DNA from: Mycolicibacterium frederiksbergense | Lineage (GTDB): Bacteria > Actinomycetota > Actinomycetes > Mycobacteriales > Mycobacteriaceae | NCBI RefSeq assembly: GCF_029893345.1 | Contig: NZ_JARXVE010000001.1 | Coordinates: 62,001-126,000, forward strand | Reading direction: 5' to 3' | DNA: 64,000 bases | Part shown: positions 17,786 through 29,110 of the stretch, one piece after another | Numbering within the stretch: the first letter of the stretch is position 1 | How the letters are laid out: each line of letters begins with the position of its first letter | Notes under the pieces: generated by a model | The model's database searches: none | The model's input: the letters and a program-made list of their open reading frames with translations, nothing else | What the model was told of the DNA's origin: nothing | Program-made: the position numbers and the translations under genes

Positions 17786-17944
17786 AGGTGCAGAACTCCT
17801 CGACGGGTGCTGAAACTGGACGACTGTCCAGCCTATCGATTCGCCGGTCCGATTCGGTTCGTATGGCTAAATTTCATTCGATACCGTCCTGTGACCTGTG
17901 TGGCAGATGGTGATTGTGGGGCATATGCGACTACGCTTGCGGTC

Positions 17945-20563
<2,619 letters not shown>

Positions 20564-20567
20564 AGCC

Positions 20568-21089
20568 TTAGAGCGTCAACAACATTCGTGAGTTGCCCAA
20601 CGTATTGGGCTTGACGTAGGACAGATCGAGGAATTCGGCCACGCCGGTGTCGTATGACCGGCACATCTCCTCGTACACCTCGGCGGTCACCGGCGTGCCC
20701 TCGATCTCCTCGAATCCGTGCCGACCGAAGAAGTCGACTTCGAAGGTCAGCACGAAGATCCGCTGCAGGTGTAACTGGCGTGCGACGTCCAGCAAGCGTT
20801 CCACCAACACATGCCCGACGCCGGTGCCCCGAACCTTCGGATGTACCGCCACGGTGCGCACCTCGCCGAGATCGGCCCACAGCACGTGCAGCGCGCCACA
20901 TCCGACGACTTCACCGTCGAGTTCGGCCACCCAGAATTCCTGGACCGCCTCGTACAGCGTCACCAGGTTCTTCTCCAGCAGGATCTTGCCCGCGTAGACA
21001 TCGACCAGGCTCTTGATTGTCGGGACGTCGGACGTGCTGGCCCGGCGCACCACAGGGGATTTGCGCTCCTCGACGATGCCTGGGTTCAC
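20568..21089 (-). CDS. argA: L-glutamate N-acetyltransferase (GNAT)
   Basis: This 173-residue GNAT protein matches the Rv2747 type that makes N-acetylglutamate, the first step of arginine synthesis. The acetyl-CoA site is visible in VRTVAVHPKVRGTGVGHVLV (Q/RxxGxG/A type). The conserved C-terminus is present (FLDLSYVKPNTLGNSRMLL). I chose the GTG at 21089 (MNPGIVEERKSPVVRRA), which leaves 42 bp to the divergent pgsA3 start. The upstream ATG at 21323 would lie inside pgsA3. It has no separate amino-acid-kinase domain, so arginine feedback would have to act on the GNAT fold itself. Confidence 0.9.
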   Translation of the reverse strand: MNPGIVEERKSPVVRRASTSDVPTIKSLVDVYAGKILLEKNLVTLYEAVQEFWVAELDGEVVGCGALHVLWADLGEVRTVAVHPKVRGTGVGHVLVERLLDVARQLHLQRIFVLTFEVDFFGRHGFEEIEGTPVTAEVYEEMCRSYDTGVAEFLDLSYVKPNTLGNSRMLLTL

Positions 21090-21131
21090 AGGCGTCAGAG
21101 TATCGGTTTCGGCAACCGATATTCTGTTGCG

Positions 21132-21737
21132 GTGCCGGGCCAACCTTCTACCGATCCGGTGGTCCCGCGCGTGCGCGTGGCCAACCTCGCCAATGCGCTC
21201 ACCGGAGTGCGGTTCGTGCTGGTTCCGGTATTCCTCATGCTGCTGTTCGTCGGCGACGGCCATGAAACCGGCTGGCGAATAGCCGCTTTCGCGGTGTTCG
21301 CGATGGCGGTGATCACCGACCATTTCGACGGGGCGCTGGCGCGCAGCTACGGCATGGTCACCGAGTTCGGCAAACTCGCCGATCCGATCGCCGACAAGGC
21401 CCTCATCGGCGCTGCGCTGATCGGCCTGTCGATGCTGGGCGATCTGCCGTGGTGGATCACCGTGGTGGTGCTGATCCGTGAGATCGGAATCACGGTGCTG
21501 CGTTTCGCGGTGCTACGTCACGGGGTGATCCCGGCCAGCCGCGGCGGCAAGCTCAAGACGCTGGTGCAGGCCGTGGCGATCGGGCTGTTCGTGTTGCCGC
21601 TGCATTCGTGGTCGGGCATCTGGCTCAACGTCGCTTGGGTGATCATGTGGGCTGCGGTGGTGCTGACCGTGCTCACCGGCGCTGACTACGTGATTTCGGC
21701 GATCAGGGATTCGCGTGGACGACCCGCTGCTCACTGA
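21132..21737 (+). CDS. pgsA3: CDP-alcohol phosphatidyltransferase (PgsA3-like)
   Basis: This encodes 201 residues with about five membrane helices. The CDP-alcohol phosphatidyltransferase motif D-G-x2-A-R-x8-G-x3-D-x3-D is complete, starting at DGALAR (about residue 62). It probably makes phosphatidylglycerophosphate from CDP-diacylglycerol and glycerol-3-phosphate at the membrane, as annotated for Rv2746c. GTG at 21132 starts MPGQPSTDPVVPRVRV; longer frames would overlap argA. Its 3' end overlaps the CinA-like gene by 23 bp. The exact acceptor alcohol is inferred from the family. Confidence 0.88.
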   Translation: MPGQPSTDPVVPRVRVANLANALTGVRFVLVPVFLMLLFVGDGHETGWRIAAFAVFAMAVITDHFDGALARSYGMVTEFGKLADPIADKALIGAALIGLSMLGDLPWWITVVVLIREIGITVLRFAVLRHGVIPASRGGKLKTLVQAVAIGLFVLPLHSWSGIWLNVAWVIMWAAVVLTVLTGADYVISAIRDSRGRPAAH

Positions 21738-22203
21738 CGGCGCCCGGGCGCTGGTTGCCGATCTGACCGTACGCGCACAGAGCGTGGCCACGGCCGAGTC
21801 GCTGACCGCCGGGCTGCTCGCGGCGACCCTGGCCGGGGTGCCCGGTGCCAGCGCCGTCCTGCACGGCGGCCTGATCACCTACACCGAAGACACCAAGATC
21901 TGGCTGGCGGGAGTGGCTCCACAGGTGCTCGACGCGGTCGGCCCGGTCTCCGCGCCCACCGCGCGGGCCCTGGCTGTCGGCGCCCGGCAGCGTTGCGCGG
22001 CCACTTGGGGCATCGGCCTGACCGGTGTGGCCGGCCCGGAACCGCACGGCGGACACCCGGCGGGCACGGTGTTCATCGGATTGGCCGGTCCGGTCGACAC
22101 CGATGTCGTTGAACTGTCGTTGTCGGGTTCCCGCTGGGACATCCGTCGCGCCGCCGTCGACGAGGCGATCGCGCGGCTGCGCGCCCTGGTCGAAAATCAA
22201 TAG
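21715..22203 (+). CDS. CinA C-terminal-domain amidohydrolase
   Basis: This 162-residue protein is a stand-alone CinA C-terminal domain. Family members deamidate nicotinamide mononucleotide in pyridine-nucleotide salvage. Typical segments are VATAESLTAGLLAATLAGVPGAS (catalytic Ser in the AES motif), YTEDTKIWLAGV and GIGLTGVAGPEPHGGHPAGT. The COG1058 N-terminal half of full-length CinA is absent. GTG at 21715 overlaps the end of pgsA3 by 23 bp. It is followed by the clgR promoter region. This gene order is conserved in mycobacteria. Confidence 0.88.
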   Translation: MDDPLLTDGARALVADLTVRAQSVATAESLTAGLLAATLAGVPGASAVLHGGLITYTEDTKIWLAGVAPQVLDAVGPVSAPTARALAVGARQRCAATWGIGLTGVAGPEPHGGHPAGTVFIGLAGPVDTDVVELSLSGSRWDIRRAAVDEAIARLRALVENQ

Positions 22204-22215
22204 CCGGACGGGCCG

Positions 22216-22242
22216 GGAACCATGCTGCGGCCGTCGGCGTTG
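22216..22242 (+). promoter_or_regulatory. Candidate sigma-E promoter of clgR
   Basis: GGAACC (22216-22221) and CGTTG (22238-22242) are separated by 16 nt, matching the -35/-10 pattern of mycobacterial ECF SigE promoters. It lies 44 nt before the clgR ATG. SigE control of clgR-pspA is established in M. tuberculosis; here it is inferred from the motif. Confidence 0.6.
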
Positions 22243-22285
22243 GTCAAATTAGCGAACCTGTGACAGCCAGGCGAAGGAGGACCCG

Positions 22286-22621
22286 ATGACCGCATTGCTG
22301 CGCGAGGTGATTGGCGATGTGCTGCGGAACGCGCGTACCGAGCAGGGGCGCACGTTGCGCGAAGTGTCCGACACCGCGCGGGTCAGCCTCGGATACCTCT
22401 CCGAAGTGGAACGTGGCCGCAAGGAGGCCTCAAGCGAACTGCTCAGCGCGATCTGTGACGCGCTCGACGTCCCGCTGTCGCGGGTGCTCACCGACGCCGG
22501 CGAGAACATGGCCCAGCGCGAACACGGCACCGCCGCTGCGGTCGGCAGCGCCAATGTCGCCCACATCGACGCGGCGACCAAGGTGGTCATCCCGCAGGTC
22601 GTCTCGATGGCGGTGGCGTAG
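22286..22621 (+). CDS. clgR: XRE-family regulator ClgR
   Basis: ClgR activates Clp protease, chaperone and pspA genes during envelope and proteotoxic stress. The 111-residue protein has the XRE helix-turn-helix ([30 protein letters not shown] in two parts, about residues 23-52) and [10 protein letters not shown] at the end. A hydrophobic Ala-ending tail is a typical ClpXP-type degron and fits known Clp-dependent turnover of ClgR. ATG at 22286 has GAAGGAGG 5 nt upstream. A SigE-type promoter lies upstream and pspA-pspM follow, forming the mycobacterial Psp module. Confidence 0.93.
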   Translation: MTALLREVIGDVLRNARTEQGRTLREVSDTARVSLGYLSEVERGRKEASSELLSAICDALDVPLSRVLTDAGENMAQREHGTAAAVGSANVAHIDAATKVVIPQVVSMAVA

Positions 22622-22809
22622 GGACCAGCGCAACGACCAGTGCGATGCCGGCCGGCTCGTACTGATCGGCATGATCGCTGGTCGGGGACCGAATTTTCGT
22701 AAAACACCCACGCGGACAGCTCGCGGGGCTGTGGCGGTATGCCCAGAACCGATAAGTTGGCATCAGAGGAATTGCGGCATAAGCCCGACAGATAAGGCGG
22801 AACGAACCC

Positions 22810-23631
22810 ATGGCCAATCCGTTCGTCAAGGCGTGGAAGTACCTGATGGCGCTGTTCAGCTCCAAGGTCGACGAATACGCCGACCCGAAGGTGCAGATTC
22901 AGCAGGCCATCGAGGACGCACAGCGGCAGCACCAGGCGCTGACCCAGCAGGCCGCCCAGGTCATCGGCAACCAGCGCCAGCTGGAGATGCGGCTCAACCG
23001 CCAGCTGGCCGACATCGAGAAGCTGCAGGTCAACGTCCGTCAGGCGGTTACGCTGGCCGACCAGGCCACCTCTACCGGTGACGCCGCCAAGGCCACCGAG
23101 TACAACAACGCCGCCGAGGCGTTCGCCGCGCAACTCGTCACCGCCGAGCAGAGCGTGGAGGACCTCAAGGGCCTGCACGATCAGGCCCTGCAGGCCGCCG
23201 CGCAGGCCAAGAAGGCCGTCGAGCAGAACGCGATGATGCTGCAGCAGAAGATCGCCGAGCGCACCAAGTTGCTCAGCCAGCTCGAGCAGGCCAAGATGCA
23301 GGAGCAGGTCAGCGCCTCGCTGCAGTCGATGAGCGAGCTCGCCGCACCGGGCAACACCCCGAGCCTCGACGAGGTCCGGGACAAGATCGAGCGCCGGTAC
23401 GCCAACGCGATCGGTCAGGCCGAGCTGGCCCAGAACTCGGTGCAGGGCCGCATGATGGAGGTCCAGCAGGCCAGCGTCCAGATGGCCGGTCATTCCCGAC
23501 TGGAGCAGATCCGCGCTTCGATGCGCGGCGAAGCTCTGCCCAGCGGCGGTACCGCATCAACCCCGGCCACTCCGGCCGGCCCTGCTGCCAACCAGTCCCA
23601 GGCCACCCCGGAAAATCCCCTCGGCCAATAG
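22810..23631 (+). CDS. pspA: Phage-shock protein A / 35-kDa antigen
   Basis: PspA (Rv2744c type) is an IM30/ESCRT-III-like protein that coats and protects the inner membrane. The 273-residue protein is nearly all helix. It has an amphipathic start ([20 protein letters not shown]), then long Gln/Ala-rich coiled coils from about 25 to 230, then a Pro/Ala/Thr tail. ATG at 22810 has a GGCGGAACGAA site upstream. It lies 188 bp after clgR and 19 bp before pspM. The gap to clgR holds no second clear gene. Confidence 0.94.
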   Translation: MANPFVKAWKYLMALFSSKVDEYADPKVQIQQAIEDAQRQHQALTQQAAQVIGNQRQLEMRLNRQLADIEKLQVNVRQAVTLADQATSTGDAAKATEYNNAAEAFAAQLVTAEQSVEDLKGLHDQALQAAAQAKKAVEQNAMMLQQKIAERTKLLSQLEQAKMQEQVSASLQSMSELAAPGNTPSLDEVRDKIERRYANAIGQAELAQNSVQGRMMEVQQASVQMAGHSRLEQIRASMRGEALPSGGTASTPATPAGPAANQSQATPENPLGQ

Positions 23632-23650
23632 TTTTCGGATGGACTAGATC

Positions 23651-24481
23651 ATGGCTACCAAGACCGGTCAACACGACGCCTGGCGGTCTCTGCTGCAGCA
23701 GGGTATGCAGCGGGGGATAGACACCGCTGCCGACCTGTCCGGCGCGCTGACCGAAAAGCTCAGCGCCGCCGCCGATCCGCGGGCAAAGTTGTTGCGCAAG
23801 CGGCGGTGGGCGCTGCGGTTCGCGATGTTCTTCACGCTGTCCAGCGGATTCTGGGTGCTGATCACCGCGCTGCTGGCGTCGTGGAGTACACCGGTCTGGG
23901 GCCTGATCATCACCGGTGCGCTCGCGGCGGGCGCGGCATTCCCGGCGACGCTGGCGTGGCTGCGGTACCGCTGGCTGCGTGCGGAACCGCTTCCGGCCGA
24001 ACGCCCGATCGCGGGACGCCGGTTACCGCCGTGGAGTTCTGCTGCCCGCCAACCGATGTCGGCGTTGATCGCCTCCGAGCGGGGCATGTTCTCATTGCTC
24101 GGTGTGATGGAGCGCGGGCGGATGTTGCCGGCCGACGAACTGCGCGAACTGACCGCGGTGGCCAATCAGACCGCGCGCACCATGGCCGCCACCGCCACCG
24201 AGGTGGTGTCGATGGAGCGCGCGATCAGCAACGCCCCACAGGCCCGGCAGCATCTGGTGCCCACCATCAACGCGTTCACCGCGCAGCTCGGTCAGGGCGT
24301 TCGGCAGTACAATGAAATGGTCACTGCCGCAGCGCAATTGGTGTCGACCGTGAACAGTGGGCAGGCCGCGGCGTCGCCGCTGTCGCAGCAGCGATACCGG
24401 ACCGAACTGACCGGCGCCACCGATCGGCTGGTGGGCTGGGCGCAGGCGTTCGACGAACTCGGTCAGCTCCGCCGGGCCTGA
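23651..24481 (+). CDS. pspM: PspM-like membrane protein
   Basis: This encodes 276 residues matching Rv2743c (PspM), which anchors PspA and ClgR at the membrane. Two hydrophobic helices lie at about residues 55-105 (RFAMFFTLSSGFWVLITALL; GLIITGALAAGAAFPATLAW), between an Ala-rich cytosolic N-terminus and a helical C-terminal domain. ATG at 23651 is 19 bp after pspA. The M. tuberculosis cluster continues with a fourth gene (Rv2742c, PspN). Here the next gene is the convergent ephG only 2 bp away, so pspN is absent from this locus. Confidence 0.85.
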   Translation: MATKTGQHDAWRSLLQQGMQRGIDTAADLSGALTEKLSAAADPRAKLLRKRRWALRFAMFFTLSSGFWVLITALLASWSTPVWGLIITGALAAGAAFPATLAWLRYRWLRAEPLPAERPIAGRRLPPWSSAARQPMSALIASERGMFSLLGVMERGRMLPADELRELTAVANQTARTMAATATEVVSMERAISNAPQARQHLVPTINAFTAQLGQGVRQYNEMVTAAAQLVSTVNSGQAAASPLSQQRYRTELTGATDRLVGWAQAFDELGQLRRA

Positions 24482-24483
24482 AC

Positions 24484-24918
24484 CTACAGCGAGGTGCGCA
24501 GCGACGGGATGACGATTCCGACCAAGCCGCGCAGCGTCGCCTTGAACATGTCGAACATGTCGAAGTAGTCGCGCCACAGCGTGATCCGGCCGTCGTGCAC
24601 CTCGAACACCCCGCATACCCAGAACTGCAGCCGCAGCGGCCCGAAGATCAGGGCATCGGTGCGTTCGGTCAGCACGGCGGCGCCGTCGGCGGCGATCCGG
24701 TGGATTTTGACCTCGAAGCCCATCCACTTCGGCATCGACCGAAACAGCTTGATCGCCCGGTTGCGGCCGTAGATGGTGGGGAATCCGACGTTCTGGTAGA
24801 CGAGATTCTGCGCCAGCGCGTTCTCAGCGGTGTCGAAGTCCTGCGCCTGCAGTGCGTTGAGGAAGACCTCGACCGTACCGGTCTGGGCCGCAGCTGCGGC
24901 GGTGGATTGGTCAGCCAT
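24484..24918 (-). CDS. ephG: Limonene-1,2-epoxide hydrolase-like protein
   Basis: This 144-residue protein has the cystatin-like fold of limonene-epoxide hydrolase, as in Rv2740 (EphG). The Asp-Arg-Asp catalytic set can be read from RTDALIFG, the second-strand Arg and WRDYFDMFDM. The M. tuberculosis homologue acts on epoxides of lipids and sterols. ATG at 24918 (MADQSTAAAAAQT) is 40 bp from the divergent glycosyltransferase-like gene. The C-terminus is convergent with pspM, 2 bp apart. Solubility and length fit the family. Confidence 0.9.
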   Translation of the reverse strand: MADQSTAAAAAQTGTVEVFLNALQAQDFDTAENALAQNLVYQNVGFPTIYGRNRAIKLFRSMPKWMGFEVKIHRIAADGAAVLTERTDALIFGPLRLQFWVCGVFEVHDGRITLWRDYFDMFDMFKATLRGLVGIVIPSLRTSL

Positions 24919-24958
24919 GCCCGCAGCCTAGTGGGCACGGCTATGGCAGGGTAGGCCG

Positions 24959-26140
24959 GTGCGTGTAGCTGTAGTCGCCGGACCCGATCCCGGACATGCC
25001 TTCCCGGCGCTTGCCCTGTGCCTGAAGTTCCTGGCCGCCGGGGACACCCCGACGTTGCTGACCGGGGTGAAATGGCTCGACACCGCGCGGGCCGCCGGTA
25101 TTGATGCGATCGAACTCGCCGGGCTCGATCCCACCGAGGCCGACGACGATGCCGACGCCGGGGCCAAGATCCATCAGCGTGCCGGGCGAATGGCGCAGCT
25201 CAACGTGCCCAGGCTGGGCGAATTGCGCCCGGATCTGGTGGTGTCCGATGTGATCACCGCCTGCGGCGGGCTGGCCGCCGAACTGCTCGGCCTGCCGTGG
25301 GTCGAGCTGAGCCCGCATCCGCTGTATCTGCCGTCGAAGGGACTGCCGCCGGTGGGCAGCGGTTTGGCCCCCGGCGTCGGCATCCGGGGACGTCTGCGCG
25401 ACACCGTCATGCGGGCGCTGACCGCGCGGTCCTTGCGGGCCGGCCTGGCGCAGCGGACCGAGGTGCGGGCCGAGATCGGCCTGCCGGCCGCCGACCCGGG
25501 CCCAGTGCGCCGGTTGATCGCGACGCTGCCCGCACTGGAGGTGCCGCGCCCGGACTGGCCGGCCGAGGCAGTGTTGGTCGGCCCGCTGCATTTCGAGCCG
25601 ACGACGGCCGTGCTGAGCGTGCCGCCCGGGTCCGGTCCGGTCGTTGTGGTGGCGCCGTCCACCGCGCTCACCGGTACGAAGGGAATGGCCGAACTGGCCC
25701 TGGAGTCGCTGCGCCCGGGTGAGACGCTGCCCGAAGGCGCCCGCGTGGTGGTGTCGCGGCTGGGTGGGGCCGCCGTCGAGGTACCGCCGTGGGCGGTGGT
25801 GGGACTGGGACGCCAGGACGAACTGCTGTCTCACGCCGATCTGGTGATCTGCGGCGGCGGCCACGGCATGGTGTCCAAGACGCTGCTCGCCGGTGTGCCG
25901 ATGGTGGTGGTGCCCGGTGGCGGAGATCAATGGGAGATCGCCAATCGTGTTGTGCGCCAAGGCAGTGCGCAGCTGGTGCGGCCACTGACCGGTGAAGCGC
26001 TCGCCACGGCGGTCGGCAGCGTGCTGGGGTCGCCGGCCTACCGCGCGGCGGCAGCGCGGGCCGGGGCCTCGGTGGCCGAGGTGGCAGATCCGGTACGGGT
26101 GTGCCATGACGCGCTGGGTAGGTTGGGTTCGTGCGGCTGA
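24959..26140 (+). CDS. GT-B glycosyltransferase-like protein (Rv2739c type)
   Basis: This 393-residue protein has a GT-B layout: N-terminal MRVAVVAGPDPGHAFPALAL, a middle linker, and a C-terminal nucleotide-sugar half. That half holds LVICGGGHGMVSKTLLAGVP and VVVPGGGDQWEIANRVV (about 297-330). It resembles the UGT/MGT donor signature. GTG at 24959. Donor and acceptor are unknown. The last 10 bp overlap the following DUF3046 gene. Position matches Rv2739c, between ephG and the Rv2738c-like gene. Confidence 0.82.
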   Translation: MRVAVVAGPDPGHAFPALALCLKFLAAGDTPTLLTGVKWLDTARAAGIDAIELAGLDPTEADDDADAGAKIHQRAGRMAQLNVPRLGELRPDLVVSDVITACGGLAAELLGLPWVELSPHPLYLPSKGLPPVGSGLAPGVGIRGRLRDTVMRALTARSLRAGLAQRTEVRAEIGLPAADPGPVRRLIATLPALEVPRPDWPAEAVLVGPLHFEPTTAVLSVPPGSGPVVVVAPSTALTGTKGMAELALESLRPGETLPEGARVVVSRLGGAAVEVPPWAVVGLGRQDELLSHADLVICGGGHGMVSKTLLAGVPMVVVPGGGDQWEIANRVVRQGSAQLVRPLTGEALATAVGSVLGSPAYRAAAARAGASVAEVADPVRVCHDALGRLGSCG

Positions 26141-26325
26141 CCGAATTCCATGTCCTGTTGGACAGCCAGTTCGGCTCGATGCGGGGCCGCTCGCTGCTCG
26201 TCGACCATGTGCTCACCGACCTGGGCGGCCGCACCGCGGCGCAGGCCATCGAGGACGGGGTCGAGCCCCGTACGGTGTGGCGGGCGCTGTGCGCGGACTT
26301 TGACGTGCCACGCGACCTGTGGTGA
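26131..26325 (+). CDS. DUF3046 protein (Rv2738c type)
   Basis: This 64-residue acidic protein begins MRLTEFHVLLDSQFGSMRGR and ends FDVPRDLW, the conserved pattern of DUF3046, a short actinobacterial family usually next to recA. GTG at 26131 overlaps the glycosyltransferase gene by 10 bp. In M. tuberculosis it directly adjoins recA. Here the 16-gene hydrogenase cluster separates the two, marking where that cluster was inserted or, in M. tuberculosis, lost. Biochemical function unknown. Confidence 0.85.
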   Translation: MRLTEFHVLLDSQFGSMRGRSLLVDHVLTDLGGRTAAQAIEDGVEPRTVWRALCADFDVPRDLW

Positions 26326-26372
26326 GTCGGCCGACCATTTACCGCTTCGCGTTTTCGGCGTATACCAGAGCT

Positions 26373-26576
26373 ATGGGTCTCGGTGACCATCCGGCGCGGA
26401 CACCGTTCTACGGCGTTCTGATGGTGATTGCGGCAGTCCTGCTGTGTTGGCTGGTCGCCTCAACGCTGACCGGATGGCACGCGGCACTCGGGTATTTCCT
26501 GGCCATCGCCGTCGGCGCCATCGGGTTCGTGATGACGCTGCGGGATTTGGACAACTTTCCGAACTGGCGACACTGA
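26373..26576 (+). CDS. Small two-helix membrane protein
   Basis: This encodes 67 residues from ATG at 26373 (MGLGDHPARTPFYGVLM). Two hydrophobic helices (VLMVIAAVLLCWLVASTLTG; LGYFLAIAVGAIGFVMTL) are joined by a short WHAA turn. An in-frame GTG at 26319 would add 18 residues and overlap the DUF3046 gene; I prefer the later start. It is convergent with hypD, 11 bp apart. I do not recognise a family. A link to either the DUF3046 gene or the hydrogenase is not shown. Confidence 0.6.
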   Translation: MGLGDHPARTPFYGVLMVIAAVLLCWLVASTLTGWHAALGYFLAIAVGAIGFVMTLRDLDNFPNWRH

Positions 26577-26587
26577 TCTCGTAGCGG

Positions 26588-27712
26588 TTAATGCCGGAGC
26601 AGCAGCTGCGCGGTTTCTCGATGCAACCTGCCGAAGTTGTAATAGGCCGCACACGCGCCCTCGGGGGACACCATGCACGTCCCGATCGGTGTCTCCGGCG
26701 TACACGCAGTGCCGAACACCTTGCACTCCCACGGCTTGATCACGCCTTTGAGCACCTCACCGCATTGGCAGGCCTTGGGGTCGGCCACCCGGACCCCGGG
26801 CATGTCGAAGATCAGCTCGGCGTCGTAGTCGGCGTAGTCGGGGTGGACCTTGAGCGCGCTCTGCGAGATGAACCCGAGCCCACGCCATTCGAAGTGCGGC
26901 CGTAACTCGAACGTCTCCGCCATCAGCTTCAGCGCCGCGGTATTGCCTTCCGGTCGCACCACCCGGGTGTACTGGTTTTCCACCTCGCAGCGGCCGTCGC
27001 GGATCTGACGCAGCAGCATGTGCACCGAGGCCAGGATGTCGAGCGGTTCGAAACCCGCCACCACGATCGGTTTCCGGTAGACGGCGGGGACGAACCGGTA
27101 GGGGCGCAGGCCCACCACGGTCGAGACGTGCCCGGGCCCCAGGAATCCCGAAAGTCGCAGGTCAGGTGACTCCAGGATGGCTTTGATCGGCGGAACGATG
27201 GTGACGTGGTTGCAGAACACGCTGAAGTTGTGCACGCCGAGCGCGCGGGCCCGAACCAGCGTGACTGCGGTGGACGGGGCCGTCGTTTCGAACCCGACCG
27301 CGAAGAACACCACGTGGTGTTCCGGATTGTCACGGGCGATCTTGAGTGCGTCCAGCGGTGAATAGACGAACCGGATGTCGGCGCCGCGGGCCTTGGCTTC
27401 GATCAGGTTGCCGTTGGACCCGGGCACCCGCATCATGTCGCCGAACGTGGTGAAGATGACGCCGGGCCGTTCGGCCAGCCACATCGCGTCATCCACCCGG
27501 CCCATCGGGATCACACACACCGGACATCCGGGGCCGTGGACCAGCTCGATCGACTCCGGGAGCAGATGCTCGATCCCGTGCCGGTAGATGGTGTGGGTGT
27601 GGCCGCCGCAGACCTCCATGAACTTGAACTCGTCACCGGCGGCGAGCTCGGTGATGGCCTTCACCAGGGCACGGGCGGCCGCCGGGTCCCGGAACTCGTC
27701 GACGAACTTCAT
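26588..27712 (-). CDS. hypD: Hydrogenase maturation factor HypD
   Basis: HypD, with HypC, carries and reduces the iron that becomes Fe(CN)2CO of [NiFe]-hydrogenase. The 374-residue protein has the conserved motifs MEVCGGHTHTIYRHGI (about 33-48), GPGCPVCV and PGHVSTVVG. It also has the C-terminal [4Fe-4S] cysteines around CQCGEVLKG, WECKVFG, ACTPETPIG and GTCMVSPEGAC. It is the last gene of the hydrogenase operon, 17 bp after hypC, and ends 11 bp from a convergent small membrane-protein gene. All family cysteines appear present. Confidence 0.97.
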   Translation of the reverse strand: MKFVDEFRDPAAARALVKAITELAAGDEFKFMEVCGGHTHTIYRHGIEHLLPESIELVHGPGCPVCVIPMGRVDDAMWLAERPGVIFTTFGDMMRVPGSNGNLIEAKARGADIRFVYSPLDALKIARDNPEHHVVFFAVGFETTAPSTAVTLVRARALGVHNFSVFCNHVTIVPPIKAILESPDLRLSGFLGPGHVSTVVGLRPYRFVPAVYRKPIVVAGFEPLDILASVHMLLRQIRDGRCEVENQYTRVVRPEGNTAALKLMAETFELRPHFEWRGLGFISQSALKVHPDYADYDAELIFDMPGVRVADPKACQCGEVLKGVIKPWECKVFGTACTPETPIGTCMVSPEGACAAYYNFGRLHRETAQLLLRH

Positions 27713-27729
27713 GCGGAAACCCCTTTGCC

Positions 27730-28002
27730 TCAGGCGATTTCGGAGGAATTGAAGGCGTCGATCTCCGTCGTGTAGTCGGCACCCATTTTCTGCACCTGAT
27801 CCAGCGTCAGCTTTGCCTCGTGCTCGTCGATCTTGGCCATCGCGAATCCGACGTGCACCAGCACCCAGTCGCCGACCTGCAGATTGTCGTCAACCAGCAG
27901 GCGCACACTGATCGTCCGGCGCACACCGTTGACATCGACCTTGGCCAGGTGGGTCTCGGCGTCGACGATGTCGACCACTTGGCCGGGTATGCCCAGACAC
28001 AT
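27730..28002 (-). CDS. hypC: HypC chaperone, copy 1
   Basis: This 90-residue protein starts MCLGIPGQVVDIVD, with the essential Cys2 that binds the iron complex and HypD. It has the OB-fold core ISVRLLVDDNLQVGDWVLVHVGFAM. A longer C-terminal tail (about 20 residues after KLTLDQVQ) exceeds the copy at 33592-33846. It lies between hypE (16 bp) and hypD (17 bp), so it is probably the direct partner of HypD. Role: delivery of Fe(CN)2CO to the HhyL precursor. Confidence 0.95.
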   Translation of the reverse strand: MCLGIPGQVVDIVDAETHLAKVDVNGVRRTISVRLLVDDNLQVGDWVLVHVGFAMAKIDEHEAKLTLDQVQKMGADYTTEIDAFNSSEIA

Positions 28003-28018
28003 AGCCTGCTCCTTTCAG

Positions 28019-29110
28019 CTAGCAGATCCGCGGGAGCGGATCACCCACGAGCATGTCGACGATCCGGCTGCCGCCGAACGCGGTACGCAGCGCGACGATC
28101 CCCGGTGGCTCGGCGACGATCTCGCCGACCACCGCGGCACGGACACCCTGCGGATGGGCCTGCAGGGCGGCGACCGCCGCGTCTGCCTCGTCGGGGGCGA
28201 CGATCGCGACGAACTTCCCTTCGTTCGCGACGTACAGCGGATCGATGCCGAGCAGGTCGCAGGCGCCGGCAACCTGGGGTTCGATCGGAATGCGGTCCTC
28301 GTCGAGGATCACCGCGAACGGCGAGTCCTTGGCCAGTTCGTTGCACACCGTGCCGACGCCTCCGCGGGTGGCGTCGCGCATCCACCGGGTCGACGGTGCG
28401 GCCGCCAGCAGGATCTCGACCAGTTCGTGCACGGGCGCGGTATCGGAGACGATGTCGGCGTCGATGGCCAGGTCGCCGCGCGCCAGCATGACTGCCATCC
28501 CGTGGTCACCGATGGTGCCCGACAACAGCACCCGGTCCCCGGCGCGGACGTTGTCGCGGGACAACCGTCGGCCCGCGGGCACCACGCCGACGCCGGAAGT
28601 GCAGATGAACATGCCGTCGGCAGCGCCCTTGCCGACGACTTTCGTGTCGCCCGTGACGATCTGGACTCCGGCGCGCGCGGCGGCCTCGCTCATGTCGGCG
28701 ACGATCTCACGCAGTTCGGCGATTGCGAAGCCTTCCTCGATGACGAATCCCGCGGACAGCCATTGCGGGCGGGCACCCGAGACGGCCAGATCATTGATGG
28801 TTCCGTGCACCGCGACGTGCCCGATCGAACCACCCGGGAATCGATGTGGCGCAACCACATAGGAGTCGGTGGAGAACGCCAGGGTGTCACCCGACGGGGT
28901 GCGCAGCACCGCCGCGTCCCCGAGTTGCTCGAGTTCGGGGTTGCGGAACGCCTCGACGAACACCGCGTCGACCAGCGCGGCCGAGGATTTGCCGCCGGCG
29001 CCGTGCGCCAGGGTCACAACCTCGTCGATGAGTCGTGGGCGGCGCTGCCGGAACTTCTCGATCCGCTCCAGCACCCGGTCTTCGCGTTGGGCTGCGGTCG
29101 GGGTACTCAT
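28019..29110 (-). CDS. hypE: Carbamoyl dehydratase HypE
   Basis: HypE dehydrates the carbamoyl group received from HypF to make the cyanide ligands. The 363-residue protein has the PurM-like motifs LAHGAGGKSSAALV, DSYVVAPHRFPGG and VHGTINDLAVSGA. It ends in PRIC, the C-terminal cysteine that carries the thiocarbamate. ATG at 29110 overlaps the SIS-domain gene stop (ATGA). An earlier ATG at 29248 lies within that gene and is rejected. It has an unusual N-terminal extension (about 30 residues, RVLERIEKFRQRRPRL) before the conserved start of the family. Confidence 0.95.
   Translation of the reverse strand: MSTPTAAQREDRVLERIEKFRQRRPRLIDEVVTLAHGAGGKSSAALVDAVFVEAFRNPELEQLGDAAVLRTPSGDTLAFSTDSYVVAPHRFPGGSIGHVAVHGTINDLAVSGARPQWLSAGFVIEEGFAIAELREIVADMSEAAARAGVQIVTGDTKVVGKGAADGMFICTSGVGVVPAGRRLSRDNVRAGDRVLLSGTIGDHGMAVMLARGDLAIDADIVSDTAPVHELVEILLAAAPSTRWMRDATRGGVGTVCNELAKDSPFAVILDEDRIPIEPQVAGACDLLGIDPLYVANEGKFVAIVAPDEADAAVAALQAHPQGVRAAVVGEIVAEPPGIVALRTAFGGSRIVDMLVGDPLPRIC

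Noticed and set aside
16808..17944. N-terminal extension of FtsK
   Set aside because: The frame stays open through the divergent monooxygenase and SDR genes, but the MANKT start at 17945 agrees with FtsK of relatives.
24545..24575. Two GAACATGT segments that resemble LexA half-sites
   Set aside because: They lie inside ephG codons (DMFDMFKA repeat) and do not match the GAAC-N4-GTTC spacing.
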